A program made the translations under genes and the position numbers. Positions 7,208-15,032 of a DNA stretch of 64,000 nucleotides are shown piece after piece. Source of the DNA: Clostridia bacterium (GTDB lineage: Bacteria > Bacillota > Clostridia > Oscillospirales > Acutalibacteraceae); NCBI GenBank assembly GCA_017436285.1, contig JAFSDL010000009.1, positions 1 to 64,000 on the forward strand, read 5' to 3'. Every line of letters begins with the position of its first letter. Position 1 is the first letter of the stretch. The notes below the pieces were generated by a model. It made no database searches. It worked only from the letters and a program-made list of their open reading frames with translations, and was not told where the DNA came from.

Positions 7208-7692
7208 AAAGCATAATCCTCCAATTCTAATTTGAGAATATCTCTTCCTCGTTGCAAACGCTTTTTAACTGCAGATTTGCTGATTTTCAAGGCTTTTGAT
7301 ATTTCTTCAACCGTATAATCGTTGTAATAAAACAGGATTATGGCAGATTTATATTTTTCGGGTAACGCAATAACTCTTGCAATAATATCCTGCTCCGTAT
7401 CGTTATTTTGGTATGTGGCAGATGCAGGAATATCATCAATGCACACATTTTTGCGACCTGATTTTTTAAGATAATCAAGGCACTTGTTCTGGGTTACCCT
7501 GATAAACCAGGCTTTTTCGTGCTCGGGATTTTTGAATTTATAATTACCGCAAAGATATTTTGTGAAAACATCCTGCAAGGCATCCTCGGTATCGCTTCGG
7601 TTACCTAAATATAAAAATGCAATTTTATAAAGCATATTGCCATAATCGTTGTATTTAGCTTCAAATTCATTTTCGAGATCTCGTTTGCTCAT
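7204..7692 (-). CDS. ECF-type RNA polymerase sigma factor
   Basis: The 162-residue product has sigma region 2 (MLYKIAFLYLGNRSDTEDALQDVF, with the DALQDVF helix that melts the -10 element) and region 4 (LPEKYKSAIILFYYNDYTVEEISKAL, then KISKSAVKKRLQRGRDIL as the DNA-reading helix-turn-helix). The length is typical of ECF sigma factors without extra domains. The start has an excellent AAAGGAGG site. The downstream anti-sigma gene is translationally coupled. A TATAAT on the minus strand near 7766-7771 suggests at least one sigma-A promoter. Confidence 0.9.
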   Translation of the reverse strand: MSKRDLENEFEAKYNDYGNMLYKIAFLYLGNRSDTEDALQDVFTKYLCGNYKFKNPEHEKAWFIRVTQNKCLDYLKKSGRKNVCIDDIPASATYQNNDTEQDIIARVIALPEKYKSAIILFYYNDYTVEEISKALKISKSAVKKRLQRGRDILKLELEDYAL

Positions 7693-7786
7693 AGCGTCCT
7701 CCTTTCACTATGTTTGAGTACTCTCACCCTGAAAACGATTGACAATTGCTTTTGGTGACAAAAATATTATAGCATATATATTTATT

Positions 7787-7857
7787 TCTTTAAATTATGC
7801 AGTGATTTTTTGCGTTGAAATGTAATTGTGGAAATGTTTGGAAATGTGTGGTATAAT
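7787..7857 (+). promoter_or_regulatory. Conserved promoter cassette, copy C
   Basis: TCTTTA (7787), TATGCAGTG, a degenerate palindrome, -35 TGGAAA (7829-7834), a 17-bp spacer and TATAAT (7852-7857). The 65-bp spacing is identical to copies A and B. It drives the GH28-like gene. Confidence 0.75.
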
Positions 7858-7923
7858 GAGAGGTAACAAATTCCGATTTGCAGATATAAGCAAGGGTTTG
7901 TGTAAAGAATAGGAGGAAAAATA

Positions 7924-9561
7924 ATGCAAGCTATCGTTAAATTTTTCATTACAATTTTCACAACTGTTTCAATTTTCTGTTCAAATCTGTTGTTTCCTGC
8001 AACAATTAATCCTGAAAGCGAGAATTTCAATTTTTCCTATCTTGAATATCCGGAAGAAGCAATAATTACTCTTGAAGAGGCAGGTCTTACCGAGCAGGAG
8101 CTTGTTGGGCGTGCTTCGGCTGAGCTTCCCGAATATGTTCAGTCCGGTGGTTATGACGATATAAATGGTATAACAATATCACCATATTACACCGCAAAGG
8201 TAAGCGGTGAGGAAATTCCTGTTTATGCTTCGGTGGTTTTCATACGCGTTGACGATACAGGTACGCTTCATTCCTTTTCTGAAATTTATGTTGATTCAAG
8301 CGAGGATTTTTCCTTCAATATTGAGATAACCGGTGCTGATGTTGAGCTTAAAAACGCCATTGTTTTACCTGAATCACAGGGTGTAAAGGCGCAGTGTGAG
8401 GACAACACCGTAACAGCATCTATCAACAAAACAGGCACATACACCTTCCTTTTTAACGACGCAAATCAGTATTACGGTTATACCCTTATGGTACGCGATA
8501 AGGTTGATGAAGATAAAGAAATTGCAGAATATATAGAGAAATACGGTGAGGATAACGTCTGGGTTATTGATAAAGGTGTGTATGAGTACGATTATGTTAA
8601 CCTTGTTGCCCACAATAATCTGGTTATTTATCTTCGTGAGGGAGCTTATGTTATAGCCAACCACCTTTTTGATATCAACTGTGCCGAGGATGAAGATAAA
8701 TATTCTGAGCCTACTGCTTGGGGAGATAATGCAATAGGTCTCACAAGATATCCGTTTATTAATTTTTATAATTGTAATAATGTAACTCTTACAGGTAGGG
8801 GTGTAATAGATATGACCCGACTTGACAGAAGAGAGAGAAGAGGCGTTGTTTTCACCAACTGCAATAATGTAAATGTCAGTGATGTGAAAATCATAAACTC
8901 GCCCGAATGGTCTTTTATCTCGTATTGCTGTACCGATGTCAGCATTGACAATGTAGATATCATCGGAAACCGTGGTAACTGCGATGGCTTTGCGATCTGC
9001 AACAGCCACAATGTAACTGTTGATAATTGCTTTGCGAGAGTGGCAGATGATACCTTTGAGGTAAAGGCTCTCGGCGGTACAATGGATAGTAAAAATATTA
9101 CATTCACAAACTGCATTGCTTGGGGCGGATACGCAAGATGCTTCGGTATTACCGGTGAAGTCAATAAGAAAATTTCCGATGTAGCCTTCCGTGACTGTGC
9201 GGTAATTTACCGTGACGGTATATGGAATAATGACAGAATCGGCTCTCTTGTTGTTGTAGCAGAGCAGACCGAGGGCAGTATTGACGGAGTTCTTTTTGAA
9301 AATATTGAAATATTCCGTGATGAAGGCAGACCGATACTTGTGAAGATTTATGATGAAGAGGCTGAGAATTTTGAAATTAAAAATGTTGTATTCAGAAACA
9401 TTTCTTACACTTCATATATGAGCCCGAAAATCGCAGGTACAGACAGCAACACAAATACAGTTCAGGTTGAGCTTGACGGTATTACAGCTAACGGAAATAA
9501 ACTTCAATCCCCAAAAACAAGGTTCATCATCGGTAAGTATTGTGATGTGACCTCTGAATAG
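7924..9561 (+). CDS. Secreted GH28-like pectin-lyase-fold protein
   Basis: The 545-residue protein begins with a signal peptide (hydrophobic residues ~6-24). An N-terminal beta-sandwich region runs to about residue 180, then a right-handed beta-helix rich in asparagine ladders (FYNCNNVTL, FTNCNNVNVS). Residues ~325-385 carry NSPEWSF, GNCDGF and VADDTF, which correspond to the conserved SPxW, NxDG and DD stretches of glycoside hydrolase family 28. This suggests cleavage of pectin-like polysaccharides outside the cell. The substrate is not certain because the GHG and RIK motifs are not clearly present. AGGAGG precedes the ATG. Confidence 0.75.
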   Translation: MQAIVKFFITIFTTVSIFCSNLLFPATINPESENFNFSYLEYPEEAIITLEEAGLTEQELVGRASAELPEYVQSGGYDDINGITISPYYTAKVSGEEIPVYASVVFIRVDDTGTLHSFSEIYVDSSEDFSFNIEITGADVELKNAIVLPESQGVKAQCEDNTVTASINKTGTYTFLFNDANQYYGYTLMVRDKVDEDKEIAEYIEKYGEDNVWVIDKGVYEYDYVNLVAHNNLVIYLREGAYVIANHLFDINCAEDEDKYSEPTAWGDNAIGLTRYPFINFYNCNNVTLTGRGVIDMTRLDRRERRGVVFTNCNNVNVSDVKIINSPEWSFISYCCTDVSIDNVDIIGNRGNCDGFAICNSHNVTVDNCFARVADDTFEVKALGGTMDSKNITFTNCIAWGGYARCFGITGEVNKKISDVAFRDCAVIYRDGIWNNDRIGSLVVVAEQTEGSIDGVLFENIEIFRDEGRPILVKIYDEEAENFEIKNVVFRNISYTSYMSPKIAGTDSNTNTVQVELDGITANGNKLQSPKTRFIIGKYCDVTSE

Positions 9562-9590
9562 AAAATTAAACAGACGACAGTATATAGAAA

Positions 9591-10979
9591 ATGGTTAAAG
9601 TTATGGGCAATGTAATTAATAATGCAAAGCAAAGACCCTTATGGCAGAAAATTCTGATAATTCTTGTTGGTGGGCTTCTTTTAGGCTTTTTGTGGCGTCT
9701 TCGCGGGTCTCGTGGCTGGGGCTCGGAAGCAGGTGTGTTTAATGTGGGTTTTGTTTACCTGCTTTTTATCACAACTGTTATGGGGGAACGCAAAAAGCTT
9801 GATTTAGGATGGCTTTCCTTAACGGCTATGTCTTTTATTCTGACAGTACCCAGTTGGGGAACAATAGTAAATCAGATAACAGGGGTTATCCGTGAGAGCG
9901 AAGTTGAGGGTGCAGAGCATTTCTTCAGATATATTTCACCTGTGTCAGGAGCATTTATGATGTGTTGCGTAGGTTTGGGTATGGTAGGTATTTACGCAGT
10001 GCTGTTGGGCAGAGGATTCAGCTCTCACCAATGGAAAGTGAAGGATTTCCTTTTTGTTATTGGTGCTTTCCTGGTTTTTGACACAGTTTCCAAAGCGAGT
10101 GTTTCCCATTGGATTGTTGGGCTTCTTCAGCCTGAGGCTGTGGAGCTTTTTGAGAAAGGTCTTGAAATAGCAGGTGAAGAGGGCTCTGCATATCAGGTAT
10201 ACATGCAACATTTCGCTGATATTTCCTGGGGTAAAAAGATTATCGGAGGCAGAAATTATTTCTCCGAAATTCAGGCTGTTTCTGCCGCCATCAGAGCTTT
10301 GGGTGCAATACTTGCCACAAGATTTATTGTTAAAGATAAGGTTGCTGCAAAAGTGGGTGCTCTTGTATGCGGTGCATTCGGTATTTCTATAACAGTATCT
10401 AACTTGTTCTTCTTTTTTGCAAACGGTGGTTACCGTCAGCTTGGTGCACAGTATGAGGGCGATTTTTTATACGCCTGGTCTTGTTGGGAATATTTTACAG
10501 GATTTATTGCAGGCGTTATAATTACTGCTGTTCTGATATCCTTGAAAAAAAGCGAGGATGTTCCCGAAATTGCATTTTCAAAGATTCCCGAAAAGCCAAA
10601 GAAAATACTTGTGTTCTTAGCAGGATTTATAGGTACGGTAGGTGTGAACCTTGTCCGTCCTGTTTCAAGGCGTTTTGAAGATAGCTCCGATACAATATAT
10701 ATAATTGCAATAGCTGTGGCAGTTATTTTAACTGCAATTCTCATAGGGTTGCTTACTAAAAAAGCAGGTATCAACGCAGAGAAAAAGGGTATGGAATGGC
10801 TCTCGAGGATTTTACTTCCCGTATTTGTTGGGTTTATGCTGATTTCATATTTCTTTTTGGGCTCGCAGGAGCATTGGGCAATAGTTGAAATATTTACTTT
10901 ACATAACATACTCGTTATTATTTCGGCTTTAGCGGTACTTGTATATTCCGTTGCGTTGCTGAAAAAATCAAAGGTGTAA
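9591..10979 (+). CDS. Polytopic membrane protein of unknown function
   Basis: The 462-residue product is strongly hydrophobic with about nine to ten membrane segments, for example IILVGGLLLGFLW, VYLLFITTVMG, FLFVIGAFLVF and ILVFLAGFIGTVGVN. I see no transporter signature, nucleotide motif or catalytic residues. It starts 29 bp after the GH28-like gene, so co-expression with pectin degradation is plausible. Transport or cell-surface glycan processing would fit the context but is not shown. The ATG at 9591 and the one at 9603 are both possible, with no clear ribosome site for either. Confidence 0.7.
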   Translation: MVKVMGNVINNAKQRPLWQKILIILVGGLLLGFLWRLRGSRGWGSEAGVFNVGFVYLLFITTVMGERKKLDLGWLSLTAMSFILTVPSWGTIVNQITGVIRESEVEGAEHFFRYISPVSGAFMMCCVGLGMVGIYAVLLGRGFSSHQWKVKDFLFVIGAFLVFDTVSKASVSHWIVGLLQPEAVELFEKGLEIAGEEGSAYQVYMQHFADISWGKKIIGGRNYFSEIQAVSAAIRALGAILATRFIVKDKVAAKVGALVCGAFGISITVSNLFFFFANGGYRQLGAQYEGDFLYAWSCWEYFTGFIAGVIITAVLISLKKSEDVPEIAFSKIPEKPKKILVFLAGFIGTVGVNLVRPVSRRFEDSSDTIYIIAIAVAVILTAILIGLLTKKAGINAEKKGMEWLSRILLPVFVGFMLISYFFLGSQEHWAIVEIFTLHNILVIISALAVLVYSVALLKKSKV

Positions 10980-10987
10980 AATATATA

Positions 10988-11015
10988 AGAGCAGATTTCA
11001 GTCTGCTCTTTTCTT
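10988..11015 (+). terminator. Rho-independent terminator
   Basis: AGAGCAGA (10988-10995) pairs with TCTGCTCT (11002-11009), followed by TTTCTT. It closes the GH28/membrane-protein transcript. Confidence 0.85.
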
Positions 11016-11040
11016 GTATTATGCAGTAAAATTTTTTGCA
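11012..11040 (+). repeat. Truncated promoter cassette (copy E)
   Basis: TATTATGCAGTAAAATTTTT-type sequence matches the first ~30 bp of the promoter cassette and stops just before the stop codon of the minus-strand gene at 11041. No -10 remains, so it cannot act as the same promoter. Confidence 0.55.
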
Positions 11041-11973
11041 TTATTTTTGCATTTTGTCTTTTAGTTCTTTTGCGCGTTTTTCTGTTATATCGGCTTCTAC
11101 ATCGTAACCTCTGCTGCGGTAGATATCAGCCATTTTCATGCACTCATTATATGCCTTTTCATATTCGCCCATTTCTTCATACAAACCTGCTTTGCAGTCC
11201 ATTTCATCGCAGAAATATGTTCCGATTTCACCTGCTTTATTATAGCAAGCTAATGCTTCATCATATTTTTTGAGACCTTTGCAGATGTCTCCGCCGTGGA
11301 TATACATGCGCCAGTCATCGGGGAACTTTTTGATTGTTTCTGTGAAGAGATTGTATGCATCATCATATTTTTCAGCCCAGATAAGAGCATTTATAAGGTT
11401 GTCTATTTCTCTCGGATTGTCAGGGTTAGCTTTTGCCTTTTCTTCAAGCTCAGAAATGATTTCATTTTCTTTATGAAGAAGAAAATACATCCAGATTCTA
11501 TGCATACAGGCAAGCTGATAGTTTTCAGGGTCATCATTGGGGTTATCGTTTACGGCTTTATCATACCATTCAACAGCAACATCTCTGCAATAGTTCATCA
11601 TATACATATGAATCCAACCATAGTGCCATTTATCCTCGGTTGAAAGCTCGCCGTCTTTTATAAGCTTTTCGTATTCAACACGGCAACGCATAAAGTCCTC
11701 AGGGTCACGGGAGTTTTCATAAACAGATGCAAGGCGTTGCGCATAGTTATCGTATGCAACTGAGTTCTTTTTATAAAAATCATCTACAGTAACTTCATAT
11801 AGCCTTGCAATCTCAGGAAGAGTCAGAACATCTGGGAGAGTTGTTCCGCATTCCCAACGGGAAACTGTTTGAGAATTCACATTCAGCTTATCTGCAACCT
11901 GCTCCTGAGTTAAACCTTTTGCAAGGCGGAATTTTTTGAGATTTTCAATAAATATATTGTTCATTGTTTTCAC
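11041..11973 (-). CDS. XRE-type HTH protein with tetratricopeptide repeats
   Basis: The 310-residue product has an N-terminal XRE helix-turn-helix (residues ~7-62: FRLAKGLTQEQVADKLNVN, QTVSRWECG). The C-terminal half consists of TPR-like helix pairs (for example DAYNLFTETIKKFPDDW, DEALACYNKAGEIG, EKAYNECMKMADIY). This is the layout of helical-repeat regulators that sense small peptides or proteins, but no partner peptide gene is visible next to it. It faces the transglutaminase-like gene across a 248-bp gap and is transcribed away from it. Confidence 0.8.
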   Translation of the reverse strand: MKTMNNIFIENLKKFRLAKGLTQEQVADKLNVNSQTVSRWECGTTLPDVLTLPEIARLYEVTVDDFYKKNSVAYDNYAQRLASVYENSRDPEDFMRCRVEYEKLIKDGELSTEDKWHYGWIHMYMMNYCRDVAVEWYDKAVNDNPNDDPENYQLACMHRIWMYFLLHKENEIISELEEKAKANPDNPREIDNLINALIWAEKYDDAYNLFTETIKKFPDDWRMYIHGGDICKGLKKYDEALACYNKAGEIGTYFCDEMDCKAGLYEEMGEYEKAYNECMKMADIYRSRGYDVEADITEKRAKELKDKMQK

Positions 11974-12110
11974 CTTTTCAAGTTTTTTCGAAGCTTCTGT
12001 TGTGATTATATCACGGAGGACTGCAATTGATAAGGTCTTATTTTATGAATAGAGTCTTGAATTATGTGTAGTGGTTATTAAAGGTGCGATGATTTAATAT
12101 AATGATTTTT

Positions 12111-12180
12111 TCTTTGAATTATGCGGTAAAGTTTTTACATGTATGTAACTGTGGAAATATGGCGGAGTGTATGGTATAAT
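12111..12180 (+). promoter_or_regulatory. Conserved promoter cassette, copy D
   Basis: TCTTTG (12111), TATGCGGTAAA, the perfect palindrome TTACAT-GT-ATGTAA (12135-12148), -35 TGGAAA (12152-12157), a 17-bp spacer and TATAAT (12175-12180). The total is one base shorter than the other copies. The missing base lies upstream of the -35, so the promoter spacing itself is preserved. Confidence 0.8.
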
Positions 12181-12221
12181 AATTTTGAAAATAAGATTTT
12201 TATGAGACGAGGGGTGCGAAA

Positions 12222-13097
12222 ATGAAAAAGTTTAAAATCCCGATTATTATAGGTTTAGTAGTTATAATTCTCGTTGTTGTTAATCTAAGATTTGATTTAA
12301 TCGATAGAATTATCGTGCAATTCAGCAGTGAAAAATATGCTGAATATGTTTCTGAAATGGATTATGAAGAAGCACTGTTAAAAGAGCCTGTATGTATCAA
12401 GGATATGGCATCAGAGGACAGGGAGCTTACAGAAACAGAGCTTGATAAAATTATAAAGCCCTATGATTTTCATATACAGCTTAATGAAAAATATAAATTG
12501 TCCGATATAGCAACTGCTGACAGTGATTTTGATAAGGCTGTTCAGATTCTTGAATGGCTTACAGAACACACATATTACAGCGGAATGCAAATGAAAATGC
12601 TGAATGATGACACTCTTGAAATTTTGGAGTATTCCTTTGATAAGCCTTTTAACCGTGCCATAAACTGCCGTTACAGAGCAATAGCCTTTGCAGATTGCCT
12701 TGTAGCAGTAGGAATAAAGGCATTCCCTGTGGCTATGGTATCTTCGGAGTTCACAGGCTCTCATTTCACTTGCTTGGTTTACATATCCGAAGAAGATAAA
12801 TGGTGTTCCTTTGACCCGTCCTTTGGTTGCTGGTTCACTGACGAAGAGGGTGAGCTTTTAGATATATTTGAAATAAGAGAGCTGTTTTTAGAGAACAAAG
12901 AGCCTGTAGTTAAAGGGTACAGCTTTAACGGTAAACAGGAAAACTTTGATGTTTATATGAACAGCTTTTTGAAGTTTTGTATTTCAAATCTCAGCACCTG
13001 GGCAGATAATTCAACTGACAGAAGGTCAGAAAACACCTTTTCGGGAAGAAAGCAGTTTAGTTCTGCTGTACCTGAACAAATATTTACAAACCAATAA
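12222..13097 (+). CDS. Membrane-anchored transglutaminase-like protein
   Basis: The 291-residue protein begins with a single membrane anchor or uncleaved signal (residues ~4-22). Its core is a transglutaminase-like papain-fold domain. The candidate catalytic triad is C149 (NCRYRAIAFAD), H181 (SHFTC) and D198 (SFDPSFG), in the correct order and spacing. Bacterial members act as proteases, peptidases or crosslinkers at the cell surface, and the real reaction here is unknown. GAGGGGTGC serves as the ribosome site. The last ~50 residues are serine-rich and look unstructured. Confidence 0.8.
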   Translation: MKKFKIPIIIGLVVIILVVVNLRFDLIDRIIVQFSSEKYAEYVSEMDYEEALLKEPVCIKDMASEDRELTETELDKIIKPYDFHIQLNEKYKLSDIATADSDFDKAVQILEWLTEHTYYSGMQMKMLNDDTLEILEYSFDKPFNRAINCRYRAIAFADCLVAVGIKAFPVAMVSSEFTGSHFTCLVYISEEDKWCSFDPSFGCWFTDEEGELLDIFEIRELFLENKEPVVKGYSFNGKQENFDVYMNSFLKFCISNLSTWADNSTDRRSENTFSGRKQFSSAVPEQIFTNQ

Positions 13098-13214
13098 TCA
13101 ATTAAATCAGTTAACTGCTTTTGCATTAGGTGTAGGCAGTTCGTTCAGAAACTTTTAGAAAAAATTGCGGGGTAAATTGATTTGGAGATTAAGAATTTGT
13201 GGGTGCGAAAAAGT

Positions 13215-13958
13215 ATGACAAACAATAAATTTAAAAGTGAGATTATTTTTTTTGCTATAATGATATCTGTGTATTTTGCATTGGTTAATTTGGCAAACAT
13301 ACTATCAGTTGCAATAAACATACCAAACAGCATAAATGCAATAGTGGAAATAATTTTTCCGATTGCTGTAATTGTTTATTTGAAAAAGAAAAAACTTCTC
13401 TCCTATTACGGTATCAACAAGCTAAAATGGCTTCATTATAAAAATTTACTTTTTTGTATACCGATGATTATTGTTGCATTAACTAATCTGAGATACGGCA
13501 TACATATAAATTATTCTTGGTACCAAATTATTTTGATTTCTATAGAATCGTTAGGAGTAGGATTTTCTGAGGAAATTTTGTTCAGAAGCTTTTTGATGAA
13601 GGCAATAATGAATAAAAGTTCAATAGTAGCGATTAGTATTTCAAGCATAGTTTTCGGTATGCTTCATATCTTTAACTTGTTTTCCGGTGCAGATGTAAAA
13701 CTTACAATAGCTCAGGTTATTTATGCAACTGCTTTAGGTTTAGTGTTTGCAATGTTTTTTTATAAAACAAACAATGTTATACCTTGTGTGATGTGTCACA
13801 GCGTCATAAATATAACTAACACCTTTCTGCCGAAGGGTTTATCAAATGCGCAGATGTGTACAGGATGGATTATAATTATAATCACATCGATTTTTTATGC
13901 TTACTATTTACACAAAACCGGAAAAGTTTTAATTAAAAAGTACTGTGCGAAGTTTTAG
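13215..13958 (+). CDS. CPBP-family intramembrane metalloprotease
   Basis: From the ATG at 13215 the protein has 247 residues and about seven membrane segments. The Abi/CPBP signature is complete: E119-E120 in SEEILFRSFL, H151 in FGMLHI and H195 in MCHSVINI. Members cut substrates inside the membrane (CAAX-type processing) or modulate bacteriocin immunity. No bacteriocin gene is visible nearby. A TTG start at 13182 is possible, but the GGGTGCG element 8-14 bp before the ATG, similar to the one used at 12222, favours the shorter form. Confidence 0.82.
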   Translation: MTNNKFKSEIIFFAIMISVYFALVNLANILSVAINIPNSINAIVEIIFPIAVIVYLKKKKLLSYYGINKLKWLHYKNLLFCIPMIIVALTNLRYGIHINYSWYQIILISIESLGVGFSEEILFRSFLMKAIMNKSSIVAISISSIVFGMLHIFNLFSGADVKLTIAQVIYATALGLVFAMFFYKTNNVIPCVMCHSVINITNTFLPKGLSNAQMCTGWIIIIITSIFYAYYLHKTGKVLIKKYCAKF

Positions 13959-13990
13959 CATATTTCAAATGTGCAGGCATCATTCAAATT

Positions 13991-14098
13991 ATGGGTGAAG
14001 AAATGAAAAAAATATTAGATGCAACCAAGATAAAATTTATTGCGATTATTGCAATGACGATAGACCATATCGCTTGGTTGGTTTTTCCGGGGATTTAA
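13991..14098 (+). pseudogene. N-terminal stub of a TraX-family membrane protein
   Basis: An open frame of 35 codons ends at TAA (14096-14098). Residues KFIAIIAMTIDHIAWLVFPG are the first transmembrane segment and the I-D-H-I-A-W motif typical of TraX-type acyltransferase-like proteins, which are normally over 200 residues. Nothing resembling the rest follows before the next gene. It is therefore a truncated remnant. Confidence 0.6.
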
Positions 14099-14283
14099 TA
14101 AAGGTACAAATCAAATGGGGAGTGGGAATTAAGGAGTATTTTTTATTTTAGCAAAATCACCAAAATGTTTCTACATTGTTTGTGCAATATCTGCAAATTG
14201 CCATCTTGATTTTATAGGAAAATCAAGTATAATTGTCTCTCGGTAATAAAAAGCTTTAAACACAAATTTACTCAGAGGTAAAC

Positions 14284-14847
14284 ATGCAGAATTCTATCAC
14301 TTTACTCGGTCACACATTAGGTTTTATTTCAGTCGCATTATTCTTTTATTCTTATCAGCGCACCCAGAAAAGCAAGATAATGATTATTCAGACTATTGCA
14401 ACAGCTTTAAGCTGTGTGCAGTATCTGCTCATAGGCGCAACATCGGGCTTTGCATTGAACATTGTGTGCATTATTCGTAATTTTGCATTTTACTATCGTG
14501 AAAAAAAGAATATAACAGATTTGTTTACCCCCGCATTCTTTGGCGCTGCTATGGCAGTGGTAAGCTGGTTCTCATGGGAGGGTGTTCACTCTCTGCTCAT
14601 AACTCTCGGACTTGTTGTTAACACTATATGTATGGGCGTTTTCGATGCGAAGAGCTTCCGTAAAACAATACTTGTCTCATCAACACTTATTCTTGCTTAT
14701 AACTTATTTGCGCTTTCATACAGTGGTATGTTAAGCGAATCAATATCTCTTGTTTCAGTTATTATCGGCATTGTCCGTTACAGAAGAGTTCCTGTGAAGG
14801 TTACCAGAGCAAAGGAAATGGGTACGGGCGAAAAGCTGGCGGCGTAA
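14284..14847 (+). CDS. ygjV: YgjV-family inner membrane protein
   Basis: The 187-residue product has five to six membrane segments and the family-typical start LLGHTLGFISVALFFYSYQ, followed by KSKIMIIQTIATALSCVQYLL. The family (Imp-YgjV) is widespread and has no established function. The AGAGGT ribosome site is adequate. A TATAAT with an upstream TTGATT (16-bp spacer) around 14202-14235 is a likely promoter. A strong terminator follows at 14864. Confidence 0.85.
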   Translation: MQNSITLLGHTLGFISVALFFYSYQRTQKSKIMIIQTIATALSCVQYLLIGATSGFALNIVCIIRNFAFYYREKKNITDLFTPAFFGAAMAVVSWFSWEGVHSLLITLGLVVNTICMGVFDAKSFRKTILVSSTLILAYNLFALSYSGMLSESISLVSVIIGIVRYRRVPVKVTRAKEMGTGEKLAA

Positions 14848-14863
14848 ATTAGTTAATTATTTA

Positions 14864-14906
14864 AAGAGGCTGTAAAAAACGATAAGTTTTTTACAGCCTC
14901 TTTTCG
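14864..14906 (+). terminator. Strong rho-independent terminator
   Basis: A 17-bp perfect stem (14864-14880 with 14886-14902) around GATAA is followed by TTTTC. The A/T-rich inner part makes it usable from both strands. Confidence 0.85.
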
Positions 14907-14978
14907 GGGATATGGAAAAAAGCGCAGACCGCATAAAACATTAATTTTTCCTGTTTTTTGAGTTTTGAATATGTTTAT

Positions 14979-15012
14979 GGGGTTCTTACAGCATTTTTAC
15001 TGTAGGAACCCC
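14979..15012 (-). other. Stem-loop at the 3' end of the GH116 transcript
   Basis: GGGGTTCTTACAG (14979-14991) pairs with CTGTAGGAACCCC (15000-15012) almost perfectly, 20 bp beyond the GH116 stop. No clear T-run follows on either side, so it may stabilise the mRNA end rather than terminate it. Confidence 0.5.
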
Positions 15013-15032
15013 TTGGTATATAGGGTGTTATT

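Noticed and set aside
8374..9009. Long minus-strand open frame (211 codons) inside the GH28-like gene
   Set aside because: It is the complement of a clear beta-helix coding frame and has no ribosome site or recognisable domain. Codon bias produces such antisense frames.
14979..15012. Stem-loop after GH116 as a rho-independent terminator
   Set aside because: There is no T-run on the minus-strand side. It is listed only as a 3'-end hairpin.
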